Of a stretch of 64,000 nucleotides of DNA, positions 21,666 to 33,420 are shown one piece after another; the stretch's first letter is position 1; every line of letters starts with the position of its first letter. The position numbers were made by a program, and so were the translations under genes. The notes below the pieces were generated by a model. It saw only the letters and a program-made list of their open reading frames with translations. It searched no databases and was not told the DNA's origin. Origin of the DNA: Platanthera guangdongensis (Eukaryota > Streptophyta > Magnoliopsida > Asparagales > Orchidaceae). The DNA lies in the NCBI GenBank assembly GCA_039583875.1, contig CM077166.1:92970094-93034093 (forward strand), in the 5' to 3' direction.

Positions 21666-22059
21666 AATTGTTGTCCTACAAATAGAACAAAACAAATGAT
21701 TACTTATTACATAAAACAACAATGTCTTCTTTTGTTAAGTGCAATAACTATGATATTGTATCAAATTAGACATTAACTTTCAAATGGTATAAACTTTATC
21801 CATTTTTAAAGAAAATTTAGAGCTATCATTTTTTAAGAAACATAAACTAATTCAAAGCATCAAAGATTTCGAAATAGAGGAGCATTGATCTTCCAAGAAA
21901 AGTAATTATAACACACTATGCATTGAGATAACAAATCTCATCACAAGTTCTGATACTAAACATTGATCACAAGCTTCATACTTTCAACTTTAAGAAAATT
22001 ACTATGCATCCATATTTTGCCTATCAACCTTGTATAAACTAATTGGATAAAGCTGATCC

Positions 22060-22279
22060 CTAATAGTCCACCCCTATCGTCCTCCCCTGACTGTCGCCGA
22101 CTGTGTAATCAATGGCAAAAGTCGGCATTAATACCTCCACCACCGCCAAAAACAACAACAACAGAATTCTCCTTGTGCAAGCCATGGCTTCCTTGTAGTG
22201 ATGAAATGCAGTTCTTGAGAAGAAAAAAGCCAACAATATGCGGCTTGGGTTAAGAGAAGGTAGTGGCAAGCTTTATAGG
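22060..22279 (-). pseudogene. Phytocyanin-like gene fragment (promoter, signal peptide, N-terminus) inside the CACTA element
   Basis: On the minus strand CCTATAAAG (22271-22279) is a TATA box 86 nt before the ATG at 22185. The ATG opens a 41-codon frame. It has a basic N-terminus, a hydrophobic core (RRILLLLFLAVVEVLM), a likely cleavage near FA and then IDYTVGDSQGRTIGVDY. Established family knowledge: plant phytocyanins (uclacyanin/stellacyanin type) start the mature domain with YxVGDSxGW followed by a strand of this kind. Here the near-invariant Trp is Arg, and the frame stops right after GVDY, far short of the copper-binding His, Cys and Met. It is a gene fragment, not a functional protein. 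Its position between a CACTA end and the transposase suggests capture. Confidence 0.65.
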
Positions 22280-23420
22280 CAAATAATTATGTGGCTCATA
22301 TGATTTCTTGTATGGTCACTTTTTATCCTTCCGACCTTTAGCCACATGTTCTGAACATTATCCAGTTGAAAAATGCTAATTAATGAATTGCTTGCATTCA
22401 AACAAAATATGCATAATCATGCAAAGTAAAAATAAACATGGTACTTGTATATCAATATGAAAGTAGGAGTGCATTGACAATTCACACTCACAACATGCAT
22501 CGAGTAAGAAAGTATGTAGACACCTGGAGTTTTGCAACTGCTTTTATAGTCTTTATTGTGGCATTTCCACAAACACCTGGAGTGGACTTTTGTGCAGAAT
22601 TCTATATGCATGCATTTTTGCAGCTCAGCTGCTTGGGGGAAGGAGATGCACCTCCCCTTACTGCAACACCAAGCACAACTTCAAGCCACATCCACCAGCG
22701 CCAACAAGGCTTGACCCTCCTCAGTCCTCACCACTGTCGGCGCGAACCCTAAACTTTTAATCTTTGAAGTGAAAATGAAGTTGCCACATCTGATTAATTT
22801 TAATTTTTGGTTACATTCAATCCAAATAGACAGTGCTTGATTTACTAACTTCGGAAGTAAATGAAAATAGGAAGAAGAAAAAATCAAACAACATCTATCT
22901 ATGCTCGGGCACGTGCTCGACGACCGTGTCTGGTGCTAGGCCCGCCCATGCTTACCGTGCAAGCAATCTTAACTAGAAAAATAATTAGGGGATCTCACTA
23001 GCTGATGCTAACTACTTATAGCTCGATGGGAAGCAGAAGAACTGAAGAGGTAGCAGCGGCTCTGTGCTAGCAGTTGTGCTCACTTTGACGGCCGTCGACC
23101 AGAAGAGGAGAATGGGAGAAATCTGAACACCTTGACCAGCTGGAGTGGAGGAGTTGTCGATTGTGGAGGAGCGATCGCCGAAGTTGATGCACCACTGGAA
23201 GACGACGGGGAGATGGCGTAGAAAGGGGGGAGCAGGGAGGCGGGGAGTTGAGCTGGATAGGTTGGATAGGGTTATTTATTAATTTACTTAAGTGTTATGT
23301 TGGTTCATAAATAGTAGTAGAATTAGAAAATATTTTGGAGGGAAATGAAATTTTTCCCTCCATACATATTTTAATCTAAATTAATTAGCAAGGAAATTTT
23401 GAAAAGAGTTTTTTTGTTTC
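22280..23420. other. CACTA 5' region, no gene recognised
   Basis: Upstream of the phytocyanin fragment I find no domain. 22900-23280 is GC-rich for this neighbourhood (cgcctccctgctcccccc on the minus strand) and could be untranslated leader exons or more captured sequence. No long open frame exists. Confidence 0.4.
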
Positions 23421-23429
23421 TAATTAGAA

Positions 23430-23600
23430 ATAAATATTTTGCAACGAAATAATTCGTTACTAATTTTGCAACAAAATAATTCGTTGCTATTTTTGCAGGT
23501 AAAAATAAAACTCATAATCCTAGCTAAATTTGATGCTAATTAGCAACAAATTTTTTAGCGTTCCTAATTTTCCTTACTAAATTATATTTTTCTTATAGTG
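23430..23600 (-). repeat. CACTA terminal inverted repeat and subterminal repeats
   Basis: The terminus is CACTATAAGAAAAATA, ending at 23600. Inward, GCAACAAAATAATTCGTTGC-like units and their inverted copies (attcgttgc, gcaacgaaat) recur at 23435-23500 and again around 23550, the kind of short subterminal repeats that TNPA-like proteins bind in En/Spm elements. The 3-bp flank would be 23601-23603 (gga); its partner is not visible. Confidence 0.75.
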
Positions 23601-23603
23601 GGA

Positions 23604-25411
23604 GTAATGAATTTTATCTTCTTATTGCATAACATATAATCTTTTTAAATATTGTATGCTTATGTTTACGGAAGGAAATCTTATTCTCATTAACATAGGA
23701 TCTTTAAAGATCAAAATCATGCCCAGTATGACATGAAAAAAGGTGATAGGTTTTTGTTCAAAAATAAAACTAGGTTTAATAAAAAGTTTTTGAGAGCAAC
23801 CTTGATAAATTAAACGTTCCTATATGTCGGAAAAAAGCATGGAGTTAACATAATTGAAATCTAAGATCGTTATTTCTAACAAAATAAATATGCAACTATT
23901 TAGATAAGTAGAAGTAATTCTGAAAACAAGTCTCTATCTAAATAAAAAAATAAAACATAAGAAATTCTTTAAAACTTAACACCAGATATCTAAATCTATC
24001 GATCTCCAATTAATAAACGAATAGAAAGCAAAAACTAACTAAAATTCGCTTATAAATTAACTCGCAACTAAATATTTGGAGAGCGAAAAGAGTTAAGAAT
24101 TGAGATATTCGATTTATTCGTTACATAATTAACAAAATATTTTTTGGATTTTTTTTAAAGTTTTCAACATTTTTTGTATTTTATTTTTTTGATTTATTAT
24201 CTTTTATTTTATTTTTAGAATTTATTCTTTTTTTAGGATTTTTGGTTTTTCTGAAAATTTTTACAAAAAAAGGTACAAGGTAAAAACTCGAGGGCCCGCG
24301 AACAGACTCTTATTTAGGTGGTTGGTTCGATGAGTCGAACGCCGCAAGCTTTGCTAAAAAATGAGCTTTTACAAAAAAGAAGAGTGGGAGAGGAAAGAGA
24401 AAGATTTATTTTTATACAAAAAATATTTACAAAGTAAAAGAAATTAATATGTTTTGTTTTATAGAAACACATTTTTTGGAGGTTTTAATTATTGCAATTT
24501 TTTGTATTTTTGATGATTTTTGTTATTATTGCAGAATATAAAAGTGCAGGAATAAAAAATAAGAAAACACCCTCATACTTAAATCCAACATTGTCCCTAA
24601 TATTGCTATCTAAGTATGCGGAACGAATAATTTACAAAATAAATATGCACAAAAATTAAAAGAGAGGGTAGAAGCTTCCCTTAGACGAGTTTGGGGAGGC
24701 TCATATGAAACCTTGCATTATTAAAAAGAAATAGCAAAAAAAAGAGCAATAAAAACAATAAACTCGACAAAAAGGTTGCGGGCAGTAGGGGACAAGTGAG
24801 TGTGACTCGAAGCTAACATCTTAGCTATATGAGCGCTACAAAATGCGGACCCCTAGCATGCACAACAGTGTGAAGCACGCCGAAGTGAAAACAAAATGGA
24901 TATATAACAAAATAAAATTTTTTTATTTATTTTCAATGTTTAGTATTTTTTAAAAAAACTGTTGTTGTTGGTTTTTAGATTATTTTCGCTTTTAGTTAGT
25001 GTTTTTTTTAAGTTTTATTGATTTTTTAGATTTTTAGAGTTTTGAGTTTTAAGGTTTTTTTTTGTTTGTTTTTGTTTTGTTTTTTTGGTTTTATGAGTTT
25101 AATTTTTAGGATTTTTAGGATTTGTATGTTTTTAGATTTTTTAGATTTTTAAGTATTTAAGTTTTTTAGATTTTTGGAATTTTTAGTTTTTAAGTTTTTA
25201 GATTTTTTTATTTTTTGGTTTTTAAGTTTTTTAGATTTTTTGATTTTTAGTTTTTAGTTTTTTTTTTTTTTTTTAGTTTGTTAGTTGTTTTAAGTTGTTA
25301 TTATGATTATTATTATTATTATTGTATTAGTATTTTTTGTTGGCCATTTATATATATATATAATAGGTAAAATTAATAGGTCTCCAGAGTTTAAAATAAC
25401 GACTCGAAATT
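23604..25411. repeat. AT-rich low-complexity region, no gene
   Basis: A very AT-rich stretch with long runs of ttttagattttt units at 24160-24260 and 24925-25330 and a (TTA)n patch at 25302-25330. No domain is recognisable in any frame. It lies where the internal leader of the minus-strand Athila element A1 would be, just inside its primer binding site, so it may be that leader. Confidence 0.5.
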
Positions 25412-25428
25412 TCCCAGCAACGGCGCCA
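25412..25428 (-). other. Athila-type primer binding site of A1
   Basis: The minus strand reads TGGCGCCGTTGCTGGGA, the primer binding site typical of Athila/Tat gypsy elements, 6 nt from the LTR end. It shows that the element body pointed toward lower coordinates. Confidence 0.85.
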
Positions 25429-26399
25429 AAAACTTGATGCGGGTTAAAACTCCAAAAATATTACGAGCTCGCGGTGCACCGCAATTGCGTTTTATTTAAG
25501 AAATGCGGAGTTGGTTTTTATTTAGAAAGCGGGGCGCGCGGATTTATTAATTGGATATAAAACAATTGAGTCGAGTTTTATTGAAAGGAGGCAAGTGCAC
25601 CTATCGTGTGTAGTACAGGATATTCCAGTATGGAATATCGAGGTGATATTATTCTCGAGGTCGGTTCGATTATTTCTACTCTTCACTCGAGGGGACTATT
25701 ATTTTACCGATATTTAGTTGTCGGGTAATTTTTTATATATAAACAAAAACAAAGGCAATAAAAATAAAAGCAATTAAAAGATGGAGCCGATGAAGAGCTT
25801 AGCTCGAGAGCACCGAATAAAATTTGAACTAAAATAAAGTTTTAATAAAAAGACCTCATAAGTTTCAAATTAATTAAGGCGGAGACTTGGCCGTGGAGGT
25901 TCCACTAAAATGGGCTCACCTAGCTATAGGAATATTCGCTCACCTGAACGATAAGACTATTCGACCGGGCTCTCGTTCGATGAAGGATTCCTCTTAACGC
26001 TCGCATTACGCTAAGAACCCCGCTATTGGGTGGGGAACCCAATCCGATAGAGTTTGCGCGCCTCCTCTCTCGAGGGTTAGTGCGGAACCCCATTTACCAA
26101 GGGGCGATCAGTCCATACGCACGGCCTCTCGGCTAGCTAGTGTTTGGACAACGGAAATAGGGCCCACACATCGATTATGTGGTCCTACGCATTGTAAACC
26201 CTAGGCAAACCTTAAGTTAATTTTAATTAATTAGAAAACAGGACCTTTTATTATTTAAAGCAATTTTATTTGTCCCAATGCTCTTCGATACTGAGAGCTA
26301 AGAATGGTTAGCCACTCATCGGAATGGGGACGGCAAGCAGTGAAAGAAATAAAATAATGTAATAAATAAAGCAGGAAATAAAGCAGTAAAATAAAGCAG

Positions 26400-27070
26400 G
26401 AAAGTGCAAGTCCTACTCAAACGAGTAGGACTGAAATGAAAGCAGTAATATTACAAGTCCCGGCTCAAATGAGTGGGCGGGAGAAATAAAGCGAGTCCTA
26501 CTCAAAATAGTAGGAGAAAATAAATGCACCCACGCACGTACTCTACAGAAATGGAAAACTCACTCACAAACCTGGCTTTTAACTCAAATGAGTAGGCGGC
26601 AAATAAATGATAGTACAAATACTACTCAAATCATTACAGACAAATAAAGACCTGTCATTTAACTCAAATGAGTAGGCGGTAAATAAAATCCTGCCATTTA
26701 ATTCCTTGCGAGTAGATGGAAATAAATGCTAACACTCACGCACTCTACTTGAAAGTAAAACACACGCACACAAGTCCTACTCAAATGAGTAGGAGAAAAT
26801 TAAAGCACGTCATTTAACTCTTAACAAGTAGGTGAAAATAAATGCAACACACGCTACAGAAAGAAAATAAACTCAGAGACCTGCCATTTAACTACTAGCG
26901 AGTAGGCGGAAATAAATAAATACCTGCCATTTAACTCTTAATGAGTAGGCGGAATTAAATACAACACATGCACACACTCTATAGAATTGAAAACTCACAC
27001 GTACAAGTCCTACTCAAAAGAGTAGGCGGGAAATTAAAGCATGTCATTTAACTCTTAACGAGTAGGCGAA
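26400..27070. repeat. Hairpin-unit array in the A1 LTR
   Basis: Imperfect inverted units such as CCTACTCAAACGAGTAGG and catttaactcttaacgagtaggcgg recur about every 40-70 bp between A-rich spacers with aaataaatgc. The A1-family copy at 41531-44152 has fewer units (42550-42850). Confidence 0.8.
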
Positions 27071-27843
27071 AATAAATGCAACACACGCACACACTCTATA
27101 GAATTGAAAGAAAGCAATTTAAACTAACTCATACACGCACACACATGTACAAAAATTAAGAAAAACTAAGTGACTGAAAAATTAAAACAACTAAATTTCT
27201 ACTGTTAGAATGCGCTAGAAATGCATAAAAAGTGAAAATAAAATAAAGGAGCAAAACGTAAAGGAGCAAAACGTTGCAAATAAACGCAAAGTAAACGCAA
27301 AGTGCAAATGCGCTACTCAGAAAAATAAAAGGAGCACGTAAAAAATGTCCGTAAAAGTGGATAAAAAGTGACAATAAAGTGAAAAGAACAAAAAGTTTTA
27401 GGACATAAAAAGAAAAATCTAAGTTAGTGAAAAAATCAAAACCACTTTGAAAATACTTTTACAGATTGATAGGAATGCATAAAAAGCTAGAAAAACCTAA
27501 GTCTAACCAAATCTAAGTACAAATAACTAAGTATAGAAGCATGAAAATTAATCTCATACACACATACACACATACACACACGTACAAAAAAGTAAACGGA
27601 AATCAAAGATAAAACAAAGAAAGAATAAGATTGCATATGAGATGCTTAGATCCATTCAAAAACCACATAAAGAGACAAAAATTTAAACATTTATTAAGCT
27701 AAAACGAGAGTTACAGAAAGCTAAAAACAAACACAGGAGAGGGGGAGAAAGTCACTTTACATAGCTTTGGAAATCATCTAACAGTCGGCCCCTACACAAA
27801 ATGGTACCAAAAAGTGGAACCCTGAGCTCATACAGAAGTGGGG

Positions 27844-27852
27844 AATTTATAG
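27844..27852 (-). promoter_or_regulatory. TATA box of the A1 LTR
   Basis: The minus strand reads CTATAAATT, with the GGGCGTG array directly upstream in U3. Confidence 0.6.
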
Positions 27853-27869
27853 AAAAAATTTTCAAAGTA

Positions 27870-28515
27870 CACGCCCACTGACACGGGCGTGTCAGGGGGC
27901 GTGTTAACACTGTTCAAATGGAGGTCGTCCAATTTGATTTGGGATTTGACTTGGGGGCTGAAAACGCGGCGGTCACGCCCCAGGTCATGGGCGTGACATT
28001 GGGCGTATCAGCTTTATTTATCATCAGAATTCGGCGATTTGACGGCGTTGTTGACTTCAGGAGGTCCACATGGCAGTCACGCCCCTAGTCACGGGCATGA
28101 TGGTGGGCGTGTCGGGGAGGTTAAACTGGGCGTCGTTTGCGTCGAACGTCGTCGACACAGTTTGTCGGGCCAGGTGGAGGAGTACACGCCTTGTCGCATC
28201 TTGACACCAACGTGTCTGGTTGAGTCGACGAATGTCGAGTGAAGAATGTCGAGAGATGGTCACGGGCTTGGGCACGGGGCGTGTCACATGACACGGGCGT
28301 GTCGCTCATGGGACACGGGCATGTCCTTGTTGGGTCGACGAACGTCGAGCGGAAAATCGTCGAGCAGGCTGACACGGGTCAAGTCACGGATGTGTCATAT
28401 TTGACACGGCTGTATGACAGGGCGTGTCACACTTTCCTTCTTCAAATGCGCTGATTTCACGGGATTTGAGTTGTCACGCCCAGGTCACGGGCGTGACCCA
28501 TAGTACACGGGCGTG
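27870..28515. repeat. CACGCCC/GGGCGTG palindromic array in A1 U3
   Basis: Inverted pairs such as CACGCCC...GGGCGTGAC and GACACGGGCGTGTC recur throughout. Interspersed gtcgacgaacgtcgag segments form a second palindromic motif. The homologous part of the 41531-44152 copy spans 43545-43985. Confidence 0.85.
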
Positions 28516-28692
28516 ACCCATGAAAAAAATTGACTTTTCCTGAAAAATTTCAGAAAATAAAAAATAAACTAAGTTAGAAAATATTTACAAAATATGAGAA
28601 ATTTATTACAGAAAATTAAGTAAAAATAACAAAAAATAATGTAAAATGACTTATTTAATGTACATCAAAATTGGTATATTTACAACTCATCA

Positions 28693-29279
28693 CTTGTCTG
28701 TGTAATGATTAGGGAAGTTGTGGATCCCGCGGAGGCAGGGATTGAGAGTACCATAGAGTGTTCGGCCATCACAGTTGTGAGATGATCGAAGAGACAAGGC
28801 TACGCTTGATCTCCATTGCTTGTCAAGTAAAGACGACCGTAACTGTAACGTATCCTTAAAGGATCACAGCATAGCTAACACATGGGGCCTCCGTGGAGCA
28901 CACTCTGCGTTAGATGCCGGCAAAAATTCGATGTCTGAAGCCCACCATCGTAGATTGAACGGATCCTACTGCACATACGTGAACATTCCCCACAGTATGT
29001 GGTCGTAGAAGTAGTGCCAGAGAACAATCTATGGAGGGAACAATAAGACTTGGCTATATCTCAGTGGGTCAGCGATCTCTTTGGCAATAGAGAAAATGGA
29101 GGAAGAGACATTCCAAAAAGGGAAATGTGTCTGCATGTGATCCCTGAGGTAAACTTTATTGAAAAGCATGAAGGAACACTTAGAAGTCCTTTGAGATGAA
29201 AATGTTCAAAAAGTAAGAGTAGAGATAACCCATCATGTTTGTGAAAAAACTTTGAAGAACTATGAAGTCCTTTGTTGGC
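28693..29279. other. No gene recognised
   Basis: Non-repetitive sequence between the A1 LTR and the T1 gag. By position it would be the continuation of the T1 element downstream of gag on the minus strand. No protease, RT or other domain is readable in either strand. Confidence 0.4.
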
Positions 29280-30870
29280 TTAGAATAGTCTTCCAAGCAC
29301 GCCCTCGTCATCGGCATCGAAGCATTCAACAGCATTGTTAACAATAAGGAGAGGGTGCTCTTCGACTAGGCTCACTCCTCTTAAGAAGCAAGGAATGTCT
29401 AGCCGGAGCATCCTTTGTACAAGTTGGTGAACTGCTCGACAGTCTTCAGTTAGGTGGCATGGCTCTTTGTGGAATTCGCAATATGGATCTGAGTCTTTAG
29501 ATCTTTGATCGCTGGTCAACAAGGCCTTTTGTAGTTAGCCCTATCCTTCATGATTTGGCTTACTTTTTGCATGGCTTCATCTAGTTCAGACTCATGCAAG
29601 TCATCATCTTGCTGTTGATGGACCACAACTGTTTGTGAAGATGGAGCTGGTGAAGTAGTGACTGATCTTGAGCACAATCACTGCTCGGGAAAGGTTATCG
29701 ATGGCGTTGAAATCTTCGTTCCCTCCTTGAGTAAGTTGGGAAATCTTTGTGAGGAGACCTCAAAGGCTTCTTGTGAGAAGGATCTCTCTCTGATATTAGC
29801 CTGGAGAAGAATCCTGGGTTGCTCTTTTCGCCTCAGATGTATGAGTTGGCTAAGGCAATAAACTATTGGTATGTTCTTGGTGCTCGGACATTGTCTTCAA
29901 ACTTGAGCGGCCCTTCACGAAGACCGTGGATAAGAGGCACTCTGTACATTTCTTGACCAACAATATCGATGTCCAAGATTTCTCTCTGGAATCGATCAAC
30001 GAACTGAGACCATGTCTTGTTCTCACATTGCTTGATCTCAAAGAGAGCTTCTGGACCGCCCTTTCTCTTAGTTGAAGTAGAGAATCTGAGCAAGAACTCC
30101 CTTCGCAGATAAGCAAAGGAAGTGATGGAGTGAGGGCGAAGACCATAGAACCAGTCCCTCACTTGCCCATCAAAGGTTGTAACAAGGATATTGCACTTGG
30201 TATCATCTGAGAGGGTTTTGAGAGCAACTGCTGATTCAAAAGCTTGAAGATGCTTCCCTGGATCAGTCTCTCTTATGTAGATTGGCAATCGCGGCTCTCT
30301 GAAGTTAGCTGGAGTCGGTTCATGGTGAATGTTCTCTATAAATGGTGAAGACTCTTCCTGTTCTCCTACAACATAAGAATAAAACGGAGCATAAGCTGCA
30401 GCTGCAAAAGAAGCAGGAGGATAAAAGGGAAAAGTTGCTGCAGGAGGAGCAAAGACAGGAGCTGATGGGAAAAGGATGACTTCCCTGAAAGTTGAGAAAT
30501 CTTGCATGACTTCCCCGGGCTACTTCACGGAAGATGTTTTGACGAGCTGCAAACTCTTCATCTTGAGGTCACAAAGGGGCTGCAGGGCCTTACAGAAAGG
30601 TTGTTGTATAAGGAGGATAGAATGGTGGGTAAGCTGGAGGATAAGATTGTTGAATCTCCAATGTTTGCGCTGGATTGATCGGAGCAGCTGAAGCAACTGG
30701 AGCTGCTGCAGGTTGTATCTGCAACTAGTGGGTGATTATAGCAAGAATTTGGTTGATCGCTTGGAATTGCTGAGCATTTTCACAGCATGATTGCTCGAAG
30801 GCCTCCCAGAGATGATCATCTCTAGGACTTGATTGAGCAAGGTTCTCGGCTGAACGATGATCTGACATGG
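29280..30870 (-). pseudogene. Gag of Tat-like Ty3/gypsy element T1, broken
   Basis: It starts at the ATG near 30870 (MSDHRSAENLAQ) and passes through a Pro/Ala/Tyr-rich segment. The Retrotrans_gag capsid domain follows at 29863-30340: LPIYIRETDPGKHLQAFESAV, DWFYGLRPHSITSFAYLRREFLLRFS, SQFVDRFQREILDI and MYRVPLIHGLREG. The zinc-knuckle-like YCEFHKEPCHLTEDC is at about 29430-29480, a pattern seen in Tat-type gag. Stops interrupt it near 30725, 30510 and 29862. The 5' LTR (30914-32881) ends 43 nt upstream. No pol follows, so T1 is a truncated or non-autonomous copy. Confidence 0.8.
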
Positions 30871-30913
30871 CTAACTATCGGTGTTCACCATCTGTTCGGA
30901 TCTGAAGGCCGCG

Positions 30914-32881
30914 TGTTAACTGTTTATGCGCGAAAAAGGCACCGTCTAGTTAACGGGTTGTTCGATCTCACAAGCTAGGTGAAGAAAAGGGTTGCGAGGT
31001 TGAGGAGAGGGAGGAAGCTTCTAAGTGCTCGAGATTGGAGCAAGCGCTTGTTCAAGGGTTGCGGGGATAGACGAGAGGTTTGATGACAGCAGCCGGGAAG
31101 GCTGATGATCAACGGAGAAGGTTGATGATCACCGGAGAAGGCTGATGATCAGAAGAGAAGGTTGACGACTAGCGGAGGAGCTTGATTATCAGCGGAGGAG
31201 GTTGATCAGGAGCTTCCAAGCAGAAGGTTACTTTGATGGTCGTGCTTATAGGTTGATGCTGAGAGAGTTAAGCTGAGCTAAGAAGAAGAGAGGGGGCCAC
31301 TAGCAGCGACAACAGCATTGTTCGCCCGCCGCTGCTTAAATGCTACTCTTGAGACGGGCTTTTTAATTTTATTAATATTGAGTATTACAGCTTGTATTAC
31401 ATCTTTACATGTAAGCAAATAAAGGGTACACATGGGAAGCTGGTGGCTAAGGAAAGGAAGTGCCAGATAGCAGGCCGCGCGGACTGAAGAGCAAAGTCGG
31501 CAGGCCACGCAGTTACAAAAGAGGGGATGCAGACTAAGGAATAGAGTCCACCCGGGTTGATGAATGAAGCTTGTCTTGGGCTGTCTTTGAGCGTGAGAGC
31601 GATGAGACTGTCCAGACTATCCCCAAATAAGAGGCATGGGTGTCTATTTATAGGCTCAAGGAGGTAACGGCTTTCGGTGATGTTACCCCCGGTGAGGCGG
31701 TAACTTGTGCGAGTAAGGAATTGAGTCCGGCGAGTCCACGGAGTCCGCATGAGGCCGCGCGGACTGGAACTAGCTTTTGGAAGAGGTTTGCTACCTGACA
31801 GACTGGGAAGAGTCCGCCCCGACTGCTGGCGGACTGAGAGGAGTCCGCCCGAACTAAGCAGATCGAGCCCGCTCCAAGATTGTGCAGGCTGAGGGACTGC
31901 CCGCTACTGGGAGGCGGGAGCTGGAAGATGAGTGGCAAACTGCGCAATGAGTATGCCCCTACTGAGCTGAGGGAGCACGCGCTAAGGGTGCGATATGAAG
32001 AGGTTGTTTGCCTGCTGCTGGGGAGAAGCAGATGCTGGAGGCTGAGAGGCAGACTACAAGAGTAATCTGATGAGTCCGCGAAGGATAAACTGAGCCCGCC
32101 TCTGTTGCAAACGAAGCGACTGGTTGCTGAAGCTATAGCTGAGTTCATCAGCGTAGGCGGACTAGAAGGTTTGACTACACCTCGAGTTCACCCAGCTCGT
32201 GGTGAACGAGACTTGCCCGCTGATCTTTGCGGGTAGCCGCAGAGTTTGAGTGTCCGCACTCCTCATGCGCACTAATAAAGTGTAAATAGCTGAACTGGCT
32301 GACTGGGCGACCTGGCAGACTGATGAGGCAGGTCGCCCCATCTGCTGAAGTCCGCCGCCTGTTGAACGAAAAGGCTTGCTGCTCCTGCTAGGTGGCAAGG
32401 GATGGGCGACCTGCCAGACTGACGAGGTAGGCCGCGCGTGTTGGCGAGGTGGAAACTGGGGTAGCTGGCTGGCAGCCTGGGGTTAGGTCGCTAATCTAGC
32501 TATGCGATGAGATGGAGGGTTACCGATGCTGGTGAAGATGTGCGGCATAGAGGCAGGCCACTTGTCGTTGTGGCTGTCTGAGCGGATAGACATCCGAGTC
32601 CGGCAAAGGAGCACCTGTTGAGACAAGCATGCGGTTTAGCTGACTAGGCGCGCGACATACATCGGCGTAGTAAAGAAGCAGTCTGCGGCCCCTGCCGACC
32701 AAAGGAACAATGCGCGGCCTGGTCGATCAGAACGCTGAGACCGCACAAGCCGTATGGCCTGAGCGGACAGAAAAGCCTGTCTTCCCATCCTAAGACTTCG
32801 CGACCTCTAGGAGGTAACTGGAGCGGGCCGCGACTAGCGATCTGACTGCCTTGGGAAGCATCGCCGATTTTGGGGTTAACA
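30914..32881 (-). repeat. 5' LTR of T1 (about 1.97 kb)
   Basis: Its ends form a 7-bp inverted repeat TGTTAAC/GTTAACA. A TATA box, CTATAAATAG on the minus strand, is at 31644-31653. U3 (31700-32870) is full of GTCCGCGCGGACT-like and gagtccgccc motifs. The U5 side has a tandem aggttgatgatcagcggagga repeat (31085-31215). Short frames here are repeat translations. Confidence 0.75.
31644..31653 (-). promoter_or_regulatory. TATA box of the T1 LTR
   Basis: CTATAAATAG on the minus strand, with the CCGCGCGG-type array upstream. Confidence 0.65.
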
Positions 32882-32905
32882 ATATTTTTTTAATCCTTTA
32901 CTTAA

Positions 32906-33023
32906 GATCCACTTATATCATCATGTTCATGATTATGTTAATCCTATCTTGTAGAGTTGTTAGTGATCCACTTATATCATCATGTTCATGATTTTGTTAA
33001 TCCTATCTTGTAGAGTTGTTAGT
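32906..33023. repeat. Tandem duplication, 2 x 59 bp
   Basis: Two head-to-tail copies of a 59-bp unit starting gatccacttatatcatc. They differ at one visible position (gattatg versus gattttg). Confidence 0.9.
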
Positions 33024-33179
33024 GATTTACTGACGCAGTTGAATCTTGATCTTTTAATTGTCTCTTAACTACCGTGTAGGACGAGATAGAATTTATTTAA
33101 GGTCTCGAATATTTCCCTAGAGGTTGATCAAATGTTTCCAATATAGCAGTGTTTAGTAGAATCTGATGTGCCAAGTCTT

Positions 33180-33420
33180 GAGATTTATATTTTGATTTCC
33201 CTTGTTGCGGGTGTTAGTGAACGAAACCACCGCTGCAATGTTTGTCTTGGGATTTATACCATGTGAACGAAACCACTGCTGCAATGTTTGTCTTGGGATT
33301 TATACCATGGTTTTCCATGATGCGGGTATTAGTGGGCGAAACCACCCCCGAAATGATTAATATCATGGTTTTCCGTGTTGCTTGTGTTAGTGGACGAAAC
33401 CACCCCCGCAATGTTTGATC
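33180..33420. repeat. Degenerate tandem repeat, about four units
   Basis: Units of roughly 50-70 bp sharing gaacgaaaccaccgctgcaa and tgggatttataccatgg-like segments. The 69-codon minus-strand frame here is the repeat translated. Confidence 0.75.

Larger units (their letters stand above)
13601..23600 (-). mobile_element. CACTA (En/Spm) DNA transposon, decayed, with nested copia C1
   Basis: The right terminus at 23600 reads CACTATAAGAAAAATA on the minus strand, a typical CACTA terminal inverted repeat. Subterminal repeats follow it. Transcription from that end leads to a TNP2-like transposase (21665 to 18395) whose last coding part continues at 13694-13601, beyond the nested copia element. The other terminus is not found and may be in the gap. 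A phytocyanin-like gene fragment lies at 22060-22279 inside the element. The many frame breaks show it can no longer encode transposase. Confidence 0.85.
25435..28692 (-). repeat. 5' LTR of Athila-like gypsy element A1 (about 3.26 kb)
   Basis: Bounded by TGATG and CATCA on opposite ends, as are the LTRs of A2 and A3. A second, shorter copy in the same orientation is at 41553-44152. Within it, a TATA box (CTATAAATT on the minus strand) sits at 27844-27852. An array of CACGCCC and GGGCGTG motifs lies upstream of it (27870-28515). Downstream is an array of CCTACTCAAA-GAGTAGG hairpin units (26400-27070). No protein domain is present. Confidence 0.8.

Noticed and set aside
22185..22215. CACTACAAGG near the phytocyanin leader as a second CACTA terminus
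   Set aside because: It lacks the A-rich continuation and subterminal repeats found at 23600, and sits within the apparent 5' leader of the captured fragment.
28039..28454. Short ORFs on both strands in the A1 LTR
   Set aside because: Produced by the GGGCGTG array; no domain, overlapping on opposite strands.
31648..32148. 166-codon minus-strand ORF and neighbours at 32162-32702
   Set aside because: Entirely within the U3 array of the T1 LTR; Ser/Leu-rich repeat translation.
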